From Candidatus Gastranaerophilales bacterium (GTDB lineage Bacteria; Cyanobacteriota; Vampirovibrionia; Gastranaerophilales; Gastranaerophilaceae), in assembly GCA_947625495.1 (NCBI GenBank), contig CANQOQ010000001.1, forward strand, positions 62,001-126,000: a stretch of DNA of 64,000 nucleotides, read 5' to 3'. The notes beneath the pieces are model-generated. The model did no database searches and had not been told where the DNA came from. It saw only the letters and a program-made list of their open reading frames with translations. Every line of letters begins with the position of its first letter. The stretch's first letter is position 1. Below, one piece after another: positions 1-8,631 of this stretch. A program made the translations under genes and the position numbers.

Positions 1-838
1 GTCTATACTTTTGCTTAATGAAGATAAAGTTAAATATTACCTTGCCGTTCCAATGAATAATAATATGGAAAAAGTAGGTGTTATTGTTGTTGAAAACTAT
101 TCGGATAAAAATCTTTCACCCGAATTTATCGAATTACTGACAATAACCGCAAGATTATTTGCAACCTCTATGTCGCTTGAAAAACTAACGGAAGAAACAA
201 ATACATTAATAAACCAAGAAGATGTTAATTTATCGCAGCTTCAAAATAAAAGAGCTGAATTAACAGCCTTAATAGGTGATTTAAGCAGCGAGCAGCAATG
301 GTTTGTTGAAAATTTAGCTAAGGCTGTTGATGCTAAAAGCAGTTTTAAGAACAATTATTCCCACGAAGTTGCTGATTTGGCCCGTGAAATTTCTACATAC
401 CTTGCTTTAAATGAAAAAACAAAAGATTTAATTTATTATGCGGCACTTTTAAGAAATATAGGGAAAATTACCCTGCCTGAAGAGTTGTTTAATAAAAAAG
501 AAAAATTATCCAATGAAGATTGGGAAAAGCTTCAAAATCATCCTAATGTCGGTGTAAGTATTTTAATGAGCATTAATTTCTTATCCGAAGTTGTTCCATA
601 TATAAACTACCATAAAGAAAGATGGGACGGCAAAGGTGAACCTGAAGGTTTAAAAGGATACAGTATTCCGTTAGGCTCAAGGATTATAGCTATTGCTGAT
701 GCCTATAGCGCAATGATATCAGAGCGCAAATACAGAGATGCAATACCAAAAGCCAAAGCATTAGAGATAATAAGAACAGAGGCCGGAACTAAATGGGATC
801 CCGAGCTTGTGGATGTGCTTATTAATTTAAAATCATAA
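1..838 (+). CDS. GAF/HD-GYP domain protein with degenerate HD motif (5' truncated)
   Basis: The reading frame is open to the window edge, so the start lies upstream. The first 60 or so residues look like the end of a GAF sensory domain, followed by a short coiled segment and an HD-GYP-type domain. In active HD-GYP phosphodiesterases the metal ligands include an HD dyad in LLHDIGK and the motif HHExxDGxGYP. Here the dyad reads LLRNIGK (H to R, D to N) and the second motif reads YHKERWDGKGEP, so GYP is GEP. The downstream IPLGSRIIAIADAYSAM block is well kept. I infer a fold-conserved but probably catalytically dead c-di-GMP binder or scaffold. It abuts the convergent DUF2207 gene with no spacer. 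Confidence 0.85.
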   Translation, partial: SILLLNEDKVKYYLAVPMNNNMEKVGVIVVENYSDKNLSPEFIELLTITARLFATSMSLEKLTEETNTLINQEDVNLSQLQNKRAELTALIGDLSSEQQWFVENLAKAVDAKSSFKNNYSHEVADLAREISTYLALNEKTKDLIYYAALLRNIGKITLPEELFNKKEKLSNEDWEKLQNHPNVGVSILMSINFLSEVVPYINYHKERWDGKGEPEGLKGYSIPLGSRIIAIADAYSAMISERKYRDAIPKAKALEIIRTEAGTKWDPELVDVLINLKS

Positions 839-2668
839 CTACCAGGAGCCGCCTCCGCCGCCTCCGTGTCCTCCGCCGCTTCTGCCTCCGCCGCTATGAC
901 CCGAGCCGCTTCTTGAGCTTGATAGTGATGAATTTATTGTATTTGAAGCAATTGATAAATCATTTGAAAATTTTCTCAATGAATTATAGTTGAAATGCTC
1001 GCCTTTATACCATTTTGGTGTTTGGATATTTAATCCTTCCAAATTATTTAACCAGCTATCCATTATTCCGAGGGCAAATGCAAACGGTAAAATGTCTTCA
1101 CAGTATGTCGGATTTTCATTTATTAATTGCTGTAATCTTCCTTTTTCTACCGTTTCCAGATATTTTTTAAATCCTAAAATCTGCCCGAGCCTTTCTCTGC
1201 CTTTTCTGTTTCTCTTTGGCATATTAATAAGACATATTATTGTAATAACTAAACATACAACTTCCAAAATAAGTAAAGGATAATTACCTTCAAGGTTTTC
1301 GGCGCTGCTTATTATAATTCCTGCCGGTATACCTCCAAACATCAATGACCATAGTGTTATAAAAGCTATATTCCTTCTATTTTGAGGATTTGATATTGTC
1401 AGAGCAAATATCAATATTGCTATTACAGGAAATATAAATACAAAGTTATATTGGAGCAACAAATAAAATGAATAATTTCCCAATGTATAAACTATAGAAG
1501 TTAATATTGATAAAATGCAGAGGAGGAAGATTAAAACTTTTCCGCGGCTCCAAGTATTTTTTTCAAATAATGCGGATTTTAAATTTGTAAAACTGCGCAT
1601 AATTGCTTGACAGTAAAATGAAAAACTGTAAGAGGACTGGAGTTCTATTAATGTAACACTTTCTCTTCCGTTTTTAAAGATAGCATCAAAAAGAGTTTTT
1701 TCACTACTTTTAGAACCGTCATATTCTTTTAATTTTTTAAACGTATAGCTGATTCCGTCATCTTCAATTTCCAAATATCCCTGATTTGCGAGATACAGAA
1801 TAAGAGACATAATTCCATTTTCGGTAGAATGTCCTGAATATTCAACTTCCAGTTCGGCGCTGTTTTTACCTTCAGGCGGATAAAAATTAACTACGGGTAT
1901 TACTATATCATCTTTACCGTACTTATACCATATACCGACTGCCAGTAATGTCATTATTACTACAATTATACTTATGATTTGAGGAAAGGATACAGACATA
2001 TTTTGTATAAAGTATTTTTCAGGCAGTAATATTCTAACCGTAATACCTTCTTGGGGATTTAAAGAACCTGTTGTATAACCGGTAATTTCATTTCCCGTAA
2101 TATTAAATTTAAGAAAATCAGGATTATAGCCCATTGCGCCATACCTGCCGGTTGAAAACCCGACTTTGGATTTATCAAAGTCTTTTGGCATTATTATTTT
2201 AAATCTCACACGGTTAATTAATGTATTCCATTGAACTCCAATAATATTAAAATAAAATTCATCTGCATCTTTTAAACGATCTATGCCTGATTTATAGGTA
2301 TATGTTATACGATATGTCTTAGGTCCCGTTACTCTAAAGTTCGGACTCCCCATTTGTATAACCAAATAACCGTTTTTTGTATATTTTTTATAAAGTTCAC
2401 TTGCTTTAACATTTGTAACGAAACTGTTCTCGACAGACGAAGTTGAGTCTTCTCTTATTATTTTATTTCTTAAAGGAATTGTCCTGAATATTCCGTGAGA
2501 AGAATTTGTAAAATACACATCAAGGATTTCCGTTACTTCTACATCCCTGTTTTCTTTTACATTCATTAAGACATCATATTTATTTATAAAAAAGTTCTCC
2601 GCATAAGATATGTTTAATATAAATAAATTTAATAAAAATGCACAAAAAACTAATATTATCTTTCTCAT
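839..2668 (-). CDS. DUF2207 (YciQ-like) membrane protein
   Basis: This 609-residue protein has a signal peptide (about residues 1-23), an extracytoplasmic beta-rich DUF2207 domain (about 25-220), a membrane segment near 230-248, a cytoplasmic stretch, and three or four more membrane helices at about 375-480. It ends in the Gly/Ser/His-rich tail finishing in GGGGGGSW that is typical of the family. Function is not established; the family is widespread and often sits beside lemA. The start codon overlaps the lemA stop by four bases (ATGA), so the two genes are translationally coupled and their products probably work together at the envelope. Confidence 0.9.
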   Translation of the reverse strand: MRKIILVFCAFLLNLFILNISYAENFFINKYDVLMNVKENRDVEVTEILDVYFTNSSHGIFRTIPLRNKIIREDSTSSVENSFVTNVKASELYKKYTKNGYLVIQMGSPNFRVTGPKTYRITYTYKSGIDRLKDADEFYFNIIGVQWNTLINRVRFKIIMPKDFDKSKVGFSTGRYGAMGYNPDFLKFNITGNEITGYTTGSLNPQEGITVRILLPEKYFIQNMSVSFPQIISIIVVIMTLLAVGIWYKYGKDDIVIPVVNFYPPEGKNSAELEVEYSGHSTENGIMSLILYLANQGYLEIEDDGISYTFKKLKEYDGSKSSEKTLFDAIFKNGRESVTLIELQSSYSFSFYCQAIMRSFTNLKSALFEKNTWSRGKVLIFLLCILSILTSIVYTLGNYSFYLLLQYNFVFIFPVIAILIFALTISNPQNRRNIAFITLWSLMFGGIPAGIIISSAENLEGNYPLLILEVVCLVITIICLINMPKRNRKGRERLGQILGFKKYLETVEKGRLQQLINENPTYCEDILPFAFALGIMDSWLNNLEGLNIQTPKWYKGEHFNYNSLRKFSNDLSIASNTINSSLSSSRSGSGHSGGGRSGGGHGGGGGGSW

Positions 2669-3219
2669 TCAAATGAAATCCTTATATTTTCTCTTTCAGC
2701 TTCATTAATTTCAAATAATTTTTCTCTTTTGATTGAAAATAAAGAGCATATAATGTTAGAGGGAAAAATTTCCGTATAAGTATTCAATTCTCTGACCGTA
2801 CCGTTATAATATTTTCTTGAATTTGCAATATCATTTTCAACTTGAGAAAGCTGGTCCATTAACATTGCAAAGTTTTGATTAGCTTTTAAATCAGGATAAT
2901 TTTCAGCAACCGCAAGAAGTCTTGATAACCCAAAATCTAATTGTGAGTTTAAATCTATCTTTTCTGAGTTGTTTAAATTTGTATAGTTTTTATTTCTTAA
3001 TTCCGTAACTTTATTTAATACGTTTTTTTCATGACCTGCATAGCCTTTTACGGATTCTAAAAGATTAGGAATTAAATCCCAGCGCTTTTTTAGGTAAACA
3101 TCCATTGTGGAAAACGCTTCTCTAACATAATTTCTTAAAACTATACCCTTGTTATAAGCACCTATCAGCCAAACTAATATTAAAAATGCTATTATACCGC
3201 CCGTTAGTAACAAAATCAT
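2665..3219 (-). CDS. lemA: LemA family protein
   Basis: A 184-residue protein with one N-terminal membrane helix (about residues 2-22) followed by a long helical-bundle domain. The family-typical stretches KRWDLIPNLLESVKGYAGHE and LSQVENDIANSRKYYNGTVR are both clear. LemA proteins have the N-terminus outside and the helical domain inside; their exact role is unknown. GGAG lies upstream of the ATG. It is first in a two-gene operon with the DUF2207 gene, the common lemA neighbourhood. Confidence 0.92.
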   Translation of the reverse strand: MILLLTGGIIAFLILVWLIGAYNKGIVLRNYVREAFSTMDVYLKKRWDLIPNLLESVKGYAGHEKNVLNKVTELRNKNYTNLNNSEKIDLNSQLDFGLSRLLAVAENYPDLKANQNFAMLMDQLSQVENDIANSRKYYNGTVRELNTYTEIFPSNIICSLFSIKREKLFEINEAERENIRISFE

Positions 3220-3280
3220 ACATTAATTCTCCTTTTTTGATATGTTTACATTTTATTACTTTTTAAAAATAAGGGCAATA

Positions 3281-3301
3281 AAAAAACCGCTCAATAGCGG
3301 T
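3281..3301 (-). terminator. Rho-independent terminator of desulfoferrodoxin gene
   Basis: A six-base-pair stem (ACCGCT 3286-3291 with AGCGGT 3296-3301) and a CAAT loop are followed, read on the minus strand, by a run of T. It lies nine bases past the desulfoferrodoxin stop codon. Confidence 0.85.
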
Positions 3302-3309
3302 CTTTTATT

Positions 3310-3714
3310 TTAATTTTCATTATATTCATTTGTCCATAATCCGTGGATATTACAGAGTTCTCTTGCCTTAAAACTATTGTAATTGCACGATGATTTTAAT
3401 TCCATTTCAGGTTTATCTTCGGGAGATAAATATTTTCGTTTTAAATATTTCTTATCGGGAGATATTGCTTCTATAAAAACAATATAATGCTCCTTTTCCA
3501 TCGGGTGTTCAATTGAACCTACTCTTATGATTTTATTTTCACCCTCCATAGTCACAATCGGAACATGTTTTTCCTGAAATTCACTGTCATTGGATTTTTC
3601 TTCCAATAATTCCATAGGAAGAGAACAGCAAACTAATGTACCTTCGCCCGAATTAATAACTTCCACAATATTTCCGCATACATTACATTTGTACAATTGT
3701 AATTTTTCTGTCAT
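3310..3714 (-). CDS. dfx: Desulfoferrodoxin (superoxide reductase, class I)
   Basis: Reduces superoxide to hydrogen peroxide without releasing oxygen, a defence of anaerobes. The N-terminal desulforedoxin-like domain carries the four cysteines of the Fe(Cys)4 centre (C10, C13, C29, C30). The catalytic SOR domain shows the iron ligands H50, H70, H76, C121 and H124, the last two in the ELCNIHGLW motif. At 134 residues it is a normal length for a two-domain desulfoferrodoxin. GGAGG sits upstream of the start and a terminator follows, so it is a monocistronic gene. It supports an obligately anaerobic lifestyle. Confidence 0.95.
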   Translation of the reverse strand: MTEKLQLYKCNVCGNIVEVINSGEGTLVCCSLPMELLEEKSNDSEFQEKHVPIVTMEGENKIIRVGSIEHPMEKEHYIVFIEAISPDKKYLKRKYLSPEDKPEMELKSSCNYNSFKARELCNIHGLWTNEYNEN

Positions 3715-3780
3715 TGATAACCTCCGTTTGTTTTATTATAGATTTTTTAAAAACAAACGTAATTACCTGTTTAAATATAT

Positions 3781-5139
3781 CTAGCGATTATAAATTAATG
3801 TAATAACATCATCTTCAAATTGCTTAATTAATTTTGGATTTTCCGTGAAGTTTTGTACAAATAATGTAACGGCATAAGTGTTACCGTCTTGGGAATTAAT
3901 ATATCCTGCAATACTACTTATATTTGAAAGAGTACCGGTCTTAAACCAAACATCGCCTCTTAAATCAAATAATCTTGAAGAAAGCGTACCTTCTCCGGGG
4001 ATTGCCATATTGTCCTTAAATAAATCAAAACCTTTATCTTTATATATTTTTTCAAGAATATTATTCATCCATTCAACACTTAAAAGATTGTTTCTGGAAA
4101 CTCCGCACCCGTCTTTTATTATTACGGAATCAAAATCAATATCATATTTTTTATAAAAATCTTTCATTGCTTCTAATGCAATATCATCAGAGCCTGTTCT
4201 GCCGTATTTAAATCCGCCTGCAAGTTTATATAATGTTTCTGCCATCAAATTATTACTTTTTTGCAATATAGGCATTAATACTCTTGTTATAGGATTAGAT
4301 ATTTCACATATCATTTTTGCATTTGAAGGTAGAATCTTAGATGCATATTGCGTTGATTTTATTCTTATGGAAGAATCTTCAATGGCATTCTCAATTACAT
4401 ATATATAATATCTTCTCATACTGCTGTAAGGAATTTCTACTGTTTTAGGAGGAACAATTGCACCGTATAATTCAATTAATTCGGGATTGTTCCAGTTATA
4501 TCTTTCAATCTCAAGCATATTTGTTTTATCTGCTTTTACATTTGAAAAAACGCTCAAAGGATATTTAGAAGCTGAAATAACTTTAACAGAGGAATCTTCA
4601 CCTTTCACTAAATTTAATCGGATTGTATTTGAGTCTAAGTTATATGAACTTACTTTTGGTGTAAAAGGGCTTGTATCATCATCCCACATCCAGCCCGGTG
4701 AAAATTCTTTTTTATCAATTATACTGTCATCTATATATAAGTTATTAAAAGATGTATAACCTTTGTCTTTAATTTTTTGTATTGCTGTTTTTAGTTGTCC
4801 CGAGGTCAAAGTCGGATCTGCTCCGAGTCTTATATATAAATTATTTTTATTATCCGTATAAAATCCCGTTTTAAAGAAATAATCATATCCTAAAGTGTTA
4901 AATGCAAAATACATTGTAATAAGTTTCAACGTAGAAGCGGGATGAAGCAGTTTATTTTGATTTTTTTCGTAAACAGTCGAATGGTTAGATGTATTTTTTA
5001 TTGATATTGCAATTGTGGATTTTTCATTAAGTTCTGACTGCGTTATATATTTATCAAGTTTTGATTTGTCAAAAGCATAACCGCTGTTTTGAACACACAT
5101 TACAAAAAATGCCAATAAAATTCCGAATGTTTTTTTCAT
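3781..5139 (-). CDS. dacB: D-alanyl-D-alanine carboxypeptidase/endopeptidase (PBP4 type, peptidase S13)
   Basis: A 452-residue periplasmic peptidoglycan hydrolase with an N-terminal signal peptide (cleavage probably after about residue 22). The three penicillin-binding motifs are present: SxxK at S69-K72 (STLK), SNN at 295-297 and KTG at 400-402. Between the first two motifs lies the large insert characteristic of PBP4/DacB. It would trim pentapeptides or cut D,D-cross-links. The start codon overlaps the stop of the upstream nitrilase by one base, so the two form an operon. Confidence 0.93.
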   Translation of the reverse strand: MKKTFGILLAFFVMCVQNSGYAFDKSKLDKYITQSELNEKSTIAISIKNTSNHSTVYEKNQNKLLHPASTLKLITMYFAFNTLGYDYFFKTGFYTDNKNNLYIRLGADPTLTSGQLKTAIQKIKDKGYTSFNNLYIDDSIIDKKEFSPGWMWDDDTSPFTPKVSSYNLDSNTIRLNLVKGEDSSVKVISASKYPLSVFSNVKADKTNMLEIERYNWNNPELIELYGAIVPPKTVEIPYSSMRRYYIYVIENAIEDSSIRIKSTQYASKILPSNAKMICEISNPITRVLMPILQKSNNLMAETLYKLAGGFKYGRTGSDDIALEAMKDFYKKYDIDFDSVIIKDGCGVSRNNLLSVEWMNNILEKIYKDKGFDLFKDNMAIPGEGTLSSRLFDLRGDVWFKTGTLSNISSIAGYINSQDGNTYAVTLFVQNFTENPKLIKQFEDDVITLIYNR

Positions 5140-5942
5140 TATTTCTCCAATATTTGATATTTCTTCTTCGTATCCTTTAATATAGGCATTTGCTTCCTAT
5201 ATTCTTTCATATCGTTTAAGTTAATTTCAGTATATAAAATTTTCTCTTCCGTGTCTAATTTTGCAACAGTTCTGCCTTGATAGTCATAAATGGCAGAATT
5301 GCCTGCAAAGTTAAAGTTTTCATTTATTTTACCCGTAAGCGAAGCTGTAATGAAATAAGTTTGATTTTCAATAGCACGAGCTTTTGCCAGTGTTATATAT
5401 TCATCAACAAAGTTTTTTGGCCAAGCTGCCATATTTACCATTAAATCCGTATCATTAAATGCGTATAATCTGAACATTTCGGGGAATCTTATGTCATAGC
5501 AGGTGGATATCCCGATTTTTCCTATGTCGGTTTTAACTGTTACTGGAGTTTTACCTTCTTCAAGATACAAACCCTCCGATTGATTGCGGAGTGAAAACAG
5601 GTGAAATTTATCGTATGTATCAAGAATATTACCGTTTCGGTCTAAAATAATACAGGTATTTCTTATTTTTTCATCAGCCTTTTTTAATATGGCGCTTCCG
5701 CCTATTACATTTGAATTATGTTTTACGGCTATTTCTTTTAAAAACTTTAAAGTTTTTGAAGAATAGAGTTCTTCTGCATATTTTTCAAAGTTAGGGCAGT
5801 CCCACCCCGTCGTCCAAAGCTCAGGTAAAACTATTAAATCAACATTACCATACTCTTTTAAAAGAGTATTTATTTTATTTATATTTGAATCTATATCCCC
5901 AGCAACAGATTCAATCTGAACAATAATAATTTTTGTCTTCAT
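5139..5942 (-). CDS. Carbon-nitrogen hydrolase, omega-amidase-like
   Basis: A 267-residue nitrilase-superfamily enzyme with the full catalytic triad: E41 (LPELWTTGWD), K112 (YDKFHLF) and C148 (ISTCYDIRFPE). The FPELFR-like block after the cysteine and the overall length fit the Nit2/YafV omega-amidase branch, which cleans up ketoglutaramate-type by-products, but substrate cannot be set from sequence. No Shine-Dalgarno precedes the ATG; instead a promoter (TTGATA, 17 bases, TAAAAT) ends six bases before it, so the message is predicted to be leaderless. It is first in an operon with dacB. Confidence 0.88.
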   Translation of the reverse strand: MKTKIIIVQIESVAGDIDSNINKINTLLKEYGNVDLIVLPELWTTGWDCPNFEKYAEELYSSKTLKFLKEIAVKHNSNVIGGSAILKKADEKIRNTCIILDRNGNILDTYDKFHLFSLRNQSEGLYLEEGKTPVTVKTDIGKIGISTCYDIRFPEMFRLYAFNDTDLMVNMAAWPKNFVDEYITLAKARAIENQTYFITASLTGKINENFNFAGNSAIYDYQGRTVAKLDTEEKILYTEINLNDMKEYRKQMPILKDTKKKYQILEK

Positions 5943-5948
5943 AGTTTG

Positions 5949-5977
5949 ATTTTATTACAAAATATGATACTTATCAA
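5949..5977 (-). promoter_or_regulatory. Promoter of nitrilase-dacB operon, predicted leaderless start
   Basis: On the minus strand, TTGATA (5972-5977), a 17-base spacer and TAAAAT (5949-5954) leave exactly six bases before the ATG at 5942. The expected transcription start is therefore the A of the ATG. Confidence 0.7.
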
Positions 5978-5999
5978 ATCAAAGAATCTATACTATAAT
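5971..5999 (+). promoter_or_regulatory. Promoter of the methyltransferase gene
   Basis: TATAAT at 5994-5999 with TTATCA at 5971-5976, 17 bases apart. Its -35 box overlaps, on the opposite strand, the -35 box of the divergent nitrilase promoter. Confidence 0.6.
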
Positions 6000-6018
6000 A
6001 CAAAAAAGGGGAAACTTA

Positions 6019-6696
6019 ATGAAAAAAGTTACACTTAGTGAATTAGGATTAAAATATAATACTGATAAAGCAAGTCTTTTTGTATACAATAATACAACCT
6101 TAAAAGGACATGATTACTTAAAGTACTACGAACTTTTTTTAAAAGAACTGAAAAAAGAACATTTTACACTGGTAGAGCTGGGATGTTTCACAGGAGCATC
6201 TTTAAAGATGTGGAAAGAATATTTTCCTAAAGCAGAAATAGCCGGCGTTGATTTAAACCCGAAATTAACAAGTTTAGAAGAAGACAGAATTCATTTTATA
6301 TGTTCAAATGCCGTATCTATTGAATTACTCCAGAAATTAAATAAATTTAAAAATATAAAATGCATAATAGATGATTGTTCCCATGCTTGGAGTGATCAAA
6401 GAAGAAGTTTTGAAATGCTTTTTCCCATACTATCAAGCGGAGGGTATTATATAATCGAAGATTTAGAATGCGGTTCTATGGGAGCATATCCCAATTATCC
6501 ACCAACAGTACTTGATTCTCAAATTTTTTGGGATTATGCGGCAGATAGAATGCGTATATTACGTGTCAGTGAAAGCTGTAATCAAATACAATATCGTCCG
6601 TTTTTCAATCAGTTGCCAAAACATATTCAAGATATTGAACTGTCAATTGATATGTCTATAATTGTTCCCGGCTCCATTATTTTTAGAAAAAAATAA
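6019..6696 (+). CDS. Class I SAM-dependent methyltransferase (CmcI/rhamnosyl O-methyltransferase-like)
   Basis: A 225-residue Rossmann-fold methyltransferase. The SAM-binding motif I reads LVELGCFTGASLKMW at about residues 51-65, with the acidic motif II at AGVDLNP. The opening LGLKYNTDKAS and the IIDDCSH and GGYYIIEDL blocks resemble the family that O-methylates sugars and glycosylated natural products. Substrate is unknown; a surface-polysaccharide sugar is plausible. AAGGGG precedes the ATG. It is a single gene between divergent and convergent neighbours. Confidence 0.82.
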   Translation: MKKVTLSELGLKYNTDKASLFVYNNTTLKGHDYLKYYELFLKELKKEHFTLVELGCFTGASLKMWKEYFPKAEIAGVDLNPKLTSLEEDRIHFICSNAVSIELLQKLNKFKNIKCIIDDCSHAWSDQRRSFEMLFPILSSGGYYIIEDLECGSMGAYPNYPPTVLDSQIFWDYAADRMRILRVSESCNQIQYRPFFNQLPKHIQDIELSIDMSIIVPGSIIFRKK

Positions 6697-6708
6697 ATTA
6701 TTTATAAC

Positions 6709-7656
6709 TTATCTTTTACAAAAATAAAATGCCAAATCTTCATAAGCAGTCTGCTCTTTTATATAGGCTTCAAGCATTTTTTTTGTTTGCTGCGTTTTTT
6801 CAATATCTTTATAAATAATTTTGACTAAATCCCCATTCGAGTAGTTTGCTTTTATCAGTTCTAAAAGATAATATTGTATGCTGTCAATGATATATACAGG
6901 TTCGAGGTTGTTTTCCGTCTGATACGAATAAAGACAGTTTGCAAAATCAAGCGCCGAGTTAATATTAAATTGAGGATAATTCTTAAAATAACCGCTGAAA
7001 AAATCGGTTCTGTAGTCTTCTATTTTGGTATCGGGAACTGAAAAAGGCTGCGAGCGTGATTGTATTGTTTGAAGTATATCATCTTTATTATTGGTTAAAA
7101 AAATAAATGTAACATCACTTTGAGGTTCTTCTATGGATTTAAGCATAGCGTTTGCGGCAACCGTTGAAAAACAAGTTGTATTAATGCCTTTGGGATACCA
7201 TATTTCATCATTATTATTTTCTTGAGGAGGATTAAACCCAGTTGATTTAAACTCATTGTATTCTTTTAATTCGGAATTTGAAAGATTTTTCATTTGAGCG
7301 TCACAGAATATAAATACCCTGTGAAAATCAGATGAGTTAAACAAGGTATTTAAAACATAATTTATTTGTTCTTCAGAAATAACTGTCTTACTTGAATCTG
7401 TTTTATTATCAATTTTAGATATTGTCATAACGGCAGGATGTCTGTTTTCTCTAATCCAACGGCAATTTTGACAGCTGCAATTTTCACTGCCGTCTTCTTT
7501 ACAGTTTAACAGTCTTGCTATCTCTAATGCCACAGCATACTGAATATAATTGTTGCTTCCATACAAAATTAAAGAATGAAACAGTCTTTGCTGTTCTATT
7601 GCGGTTTTAAAAAAATTGGTTAAATAATTATATTTTTTATCTAATACTTCATTCAT
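6709..7656 (-). CDS. holB: DNA polymerase III subunit delta'-like
   Basis: A 315-residue clamp-loader AAA+ protein. The P-loop position is degenerate (LYGSNNY, no GKT), as expected for the ATP-inactive delta' subunit. A four-cysteine zinc module follows (CKEDGSENCSCQNC), and the sensor-1-like block SIEEPQSDVTFIFLTNN with QSRSQPF aligns to the SRC motif region. It lies directly downstream of the delta subunit gene, with three bases between, so clamp-loader subunits are co-expressed. Sequence drift is considerable, hence the modest confidence in the exact subunit. Confidence 0.82.
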   Translation of the reverse strand: MNEVLDKKYNYLTNFFKTAIEQQRLFHSLILYGSNNYIQYAVALEIARLLNCKEDGSENCSCQNCRWIRENRHPAVMTISKIDNKTDSSKTVISEEQINYVLNTLFNSSDFHRVFIFCDAQMKNLSNSELKEYNEFKSTGFNPPQENNNDEIWYPKGINTTCFSTVAANAMLKSIEEPQSDVTFIFLTNNKDDILQTIQSRSQPFSVPDTKIEDYRTDFFSGYFKNYPQFNINSALDFANCLYSYQTENNLEPVYIIDSIQYYLLELIKANYSNGDLVKIIYKDIEKTQQTKKMLEAYIKEQTAYEDLAFYFCKR

Positions 7657-7659
7657 AAT

Positions 7660-8628
7660 TTAGCTCAATAATGCCAGTTCAAGTAAAATTCCGCTTGAAT
7701 TGTTTTGCCCCGATTTTAATTTATACTCTGCATTAATTAAATTTTCTCTTATTTTTAAAAGTTTATCAAGAGATATATTTCTTAACTTTTCCTGAGTTTT
7801 CATAATTATATACTCGTGGAGTTTTAATTTAAGCGACATATCTTTAGCGCTCATTTTTTTCTCATAGTTTTTAATAAATACAAACCTTTGGAAATTACTT
7901 TGAAGAACCGAAAAAATTTCAAGAGGATGTCTTTTTTCCGTTAAAAGATTATATTGCTTTAATATTTCATTTTTATTACCTTCAACTATAAGGTCTGCCA
8001 GTATAAAAACATCTTCAGATGACGTTGAATATTTTTTAACGGCTTCTTCCGATATTGTTTTATTAGGATGCAGGGCTATTTTTAATTTTTCTAATTCCGA
8101 GTCAATTAATGTCAGATTAGTACCTATTTGCTCAATAATAATTGAAATACAGTTTGAATTTATTGTTAAATCCTTTTCTTTAGCCATTTTCGCAATCTGA
8201 GTATTAAGCTCCTTTTGATACGACTTAAATTGCGGAAATTCTTTTACTTGAGAATATTTAGAAAGCGTTTTAAAAAATTTTTTTCTTGAATCGGGTTTTT
8301 TATTTTCATCTCTTGGAACTTTACAAACAAAAATAATATTAACACTGTCATTAATAATAGAAAGTGCATAATCAATACTTTCTATCTGTTTATCGTCAAA
8401 ACTCAATTTATTTCCGATAAGGTATTTATCAATGTTTATAAGGGTTAAAGTTCTTCCGAACATCAAAGGTGCAGCTTGAACACATTCAATAAATGTATTA
8501 AACGAAGGATTATCAAAGACTTTATATGCCATAGACATAAAAGAAGCATCAAGAAGCTCAGATTTAAGCTTCTTGATTTCTTTATCCATTAAATATTCTT
8601 CTTGTCCCCAGAATAAAAATACAGCCAT
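7660..8628 (-). CDS. holA: DNA polymerase III subunit delta
   Basis: A 322-residue protein matching HolA: the opening VFLFWGQEEYLMDKEI, the central CKVPRDENKKPDSRKKFFK block, and the C-terminal helical collar segment around EVFSVLQSNFQRF. Delta opens the beta sliding clamp and is the 'wrench' of the clamp loader. It sits between glucokinase and holB on the minus strand with gaps of three bases on each side, forming an operon. Confidence 0.88.
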   Translation of the reverse strand: MAVFLFWGQEEYLMDKEIKKLKSELLDASFMSMAYKVFDNPSFNTFIECVQAAPLMFGRTLTLINIDKYLIGNKLSFDDKQIESIDYALSIINDSVNIIFVCKVPRDENKKPDSRKKFFKTLSKYSQVKEFPQFKSYQKELNTQIAKMAKEKDLTINSNCISIIIEQIGTNLTLIDSELEKLKIALHPNKTISEEAVKKYSTSSEDVFILADLIVEGNKNEILKQYNLLTEKRHPLEIFSVLQSNFQRFVFIKNYEKKMSAKDMSLKLKLHEYIIMKTQEKLRNISLDKLLKIRENLINAEYKLKSGQNNSSGILLELALLS

Positions 8629-8631
8629 AAT

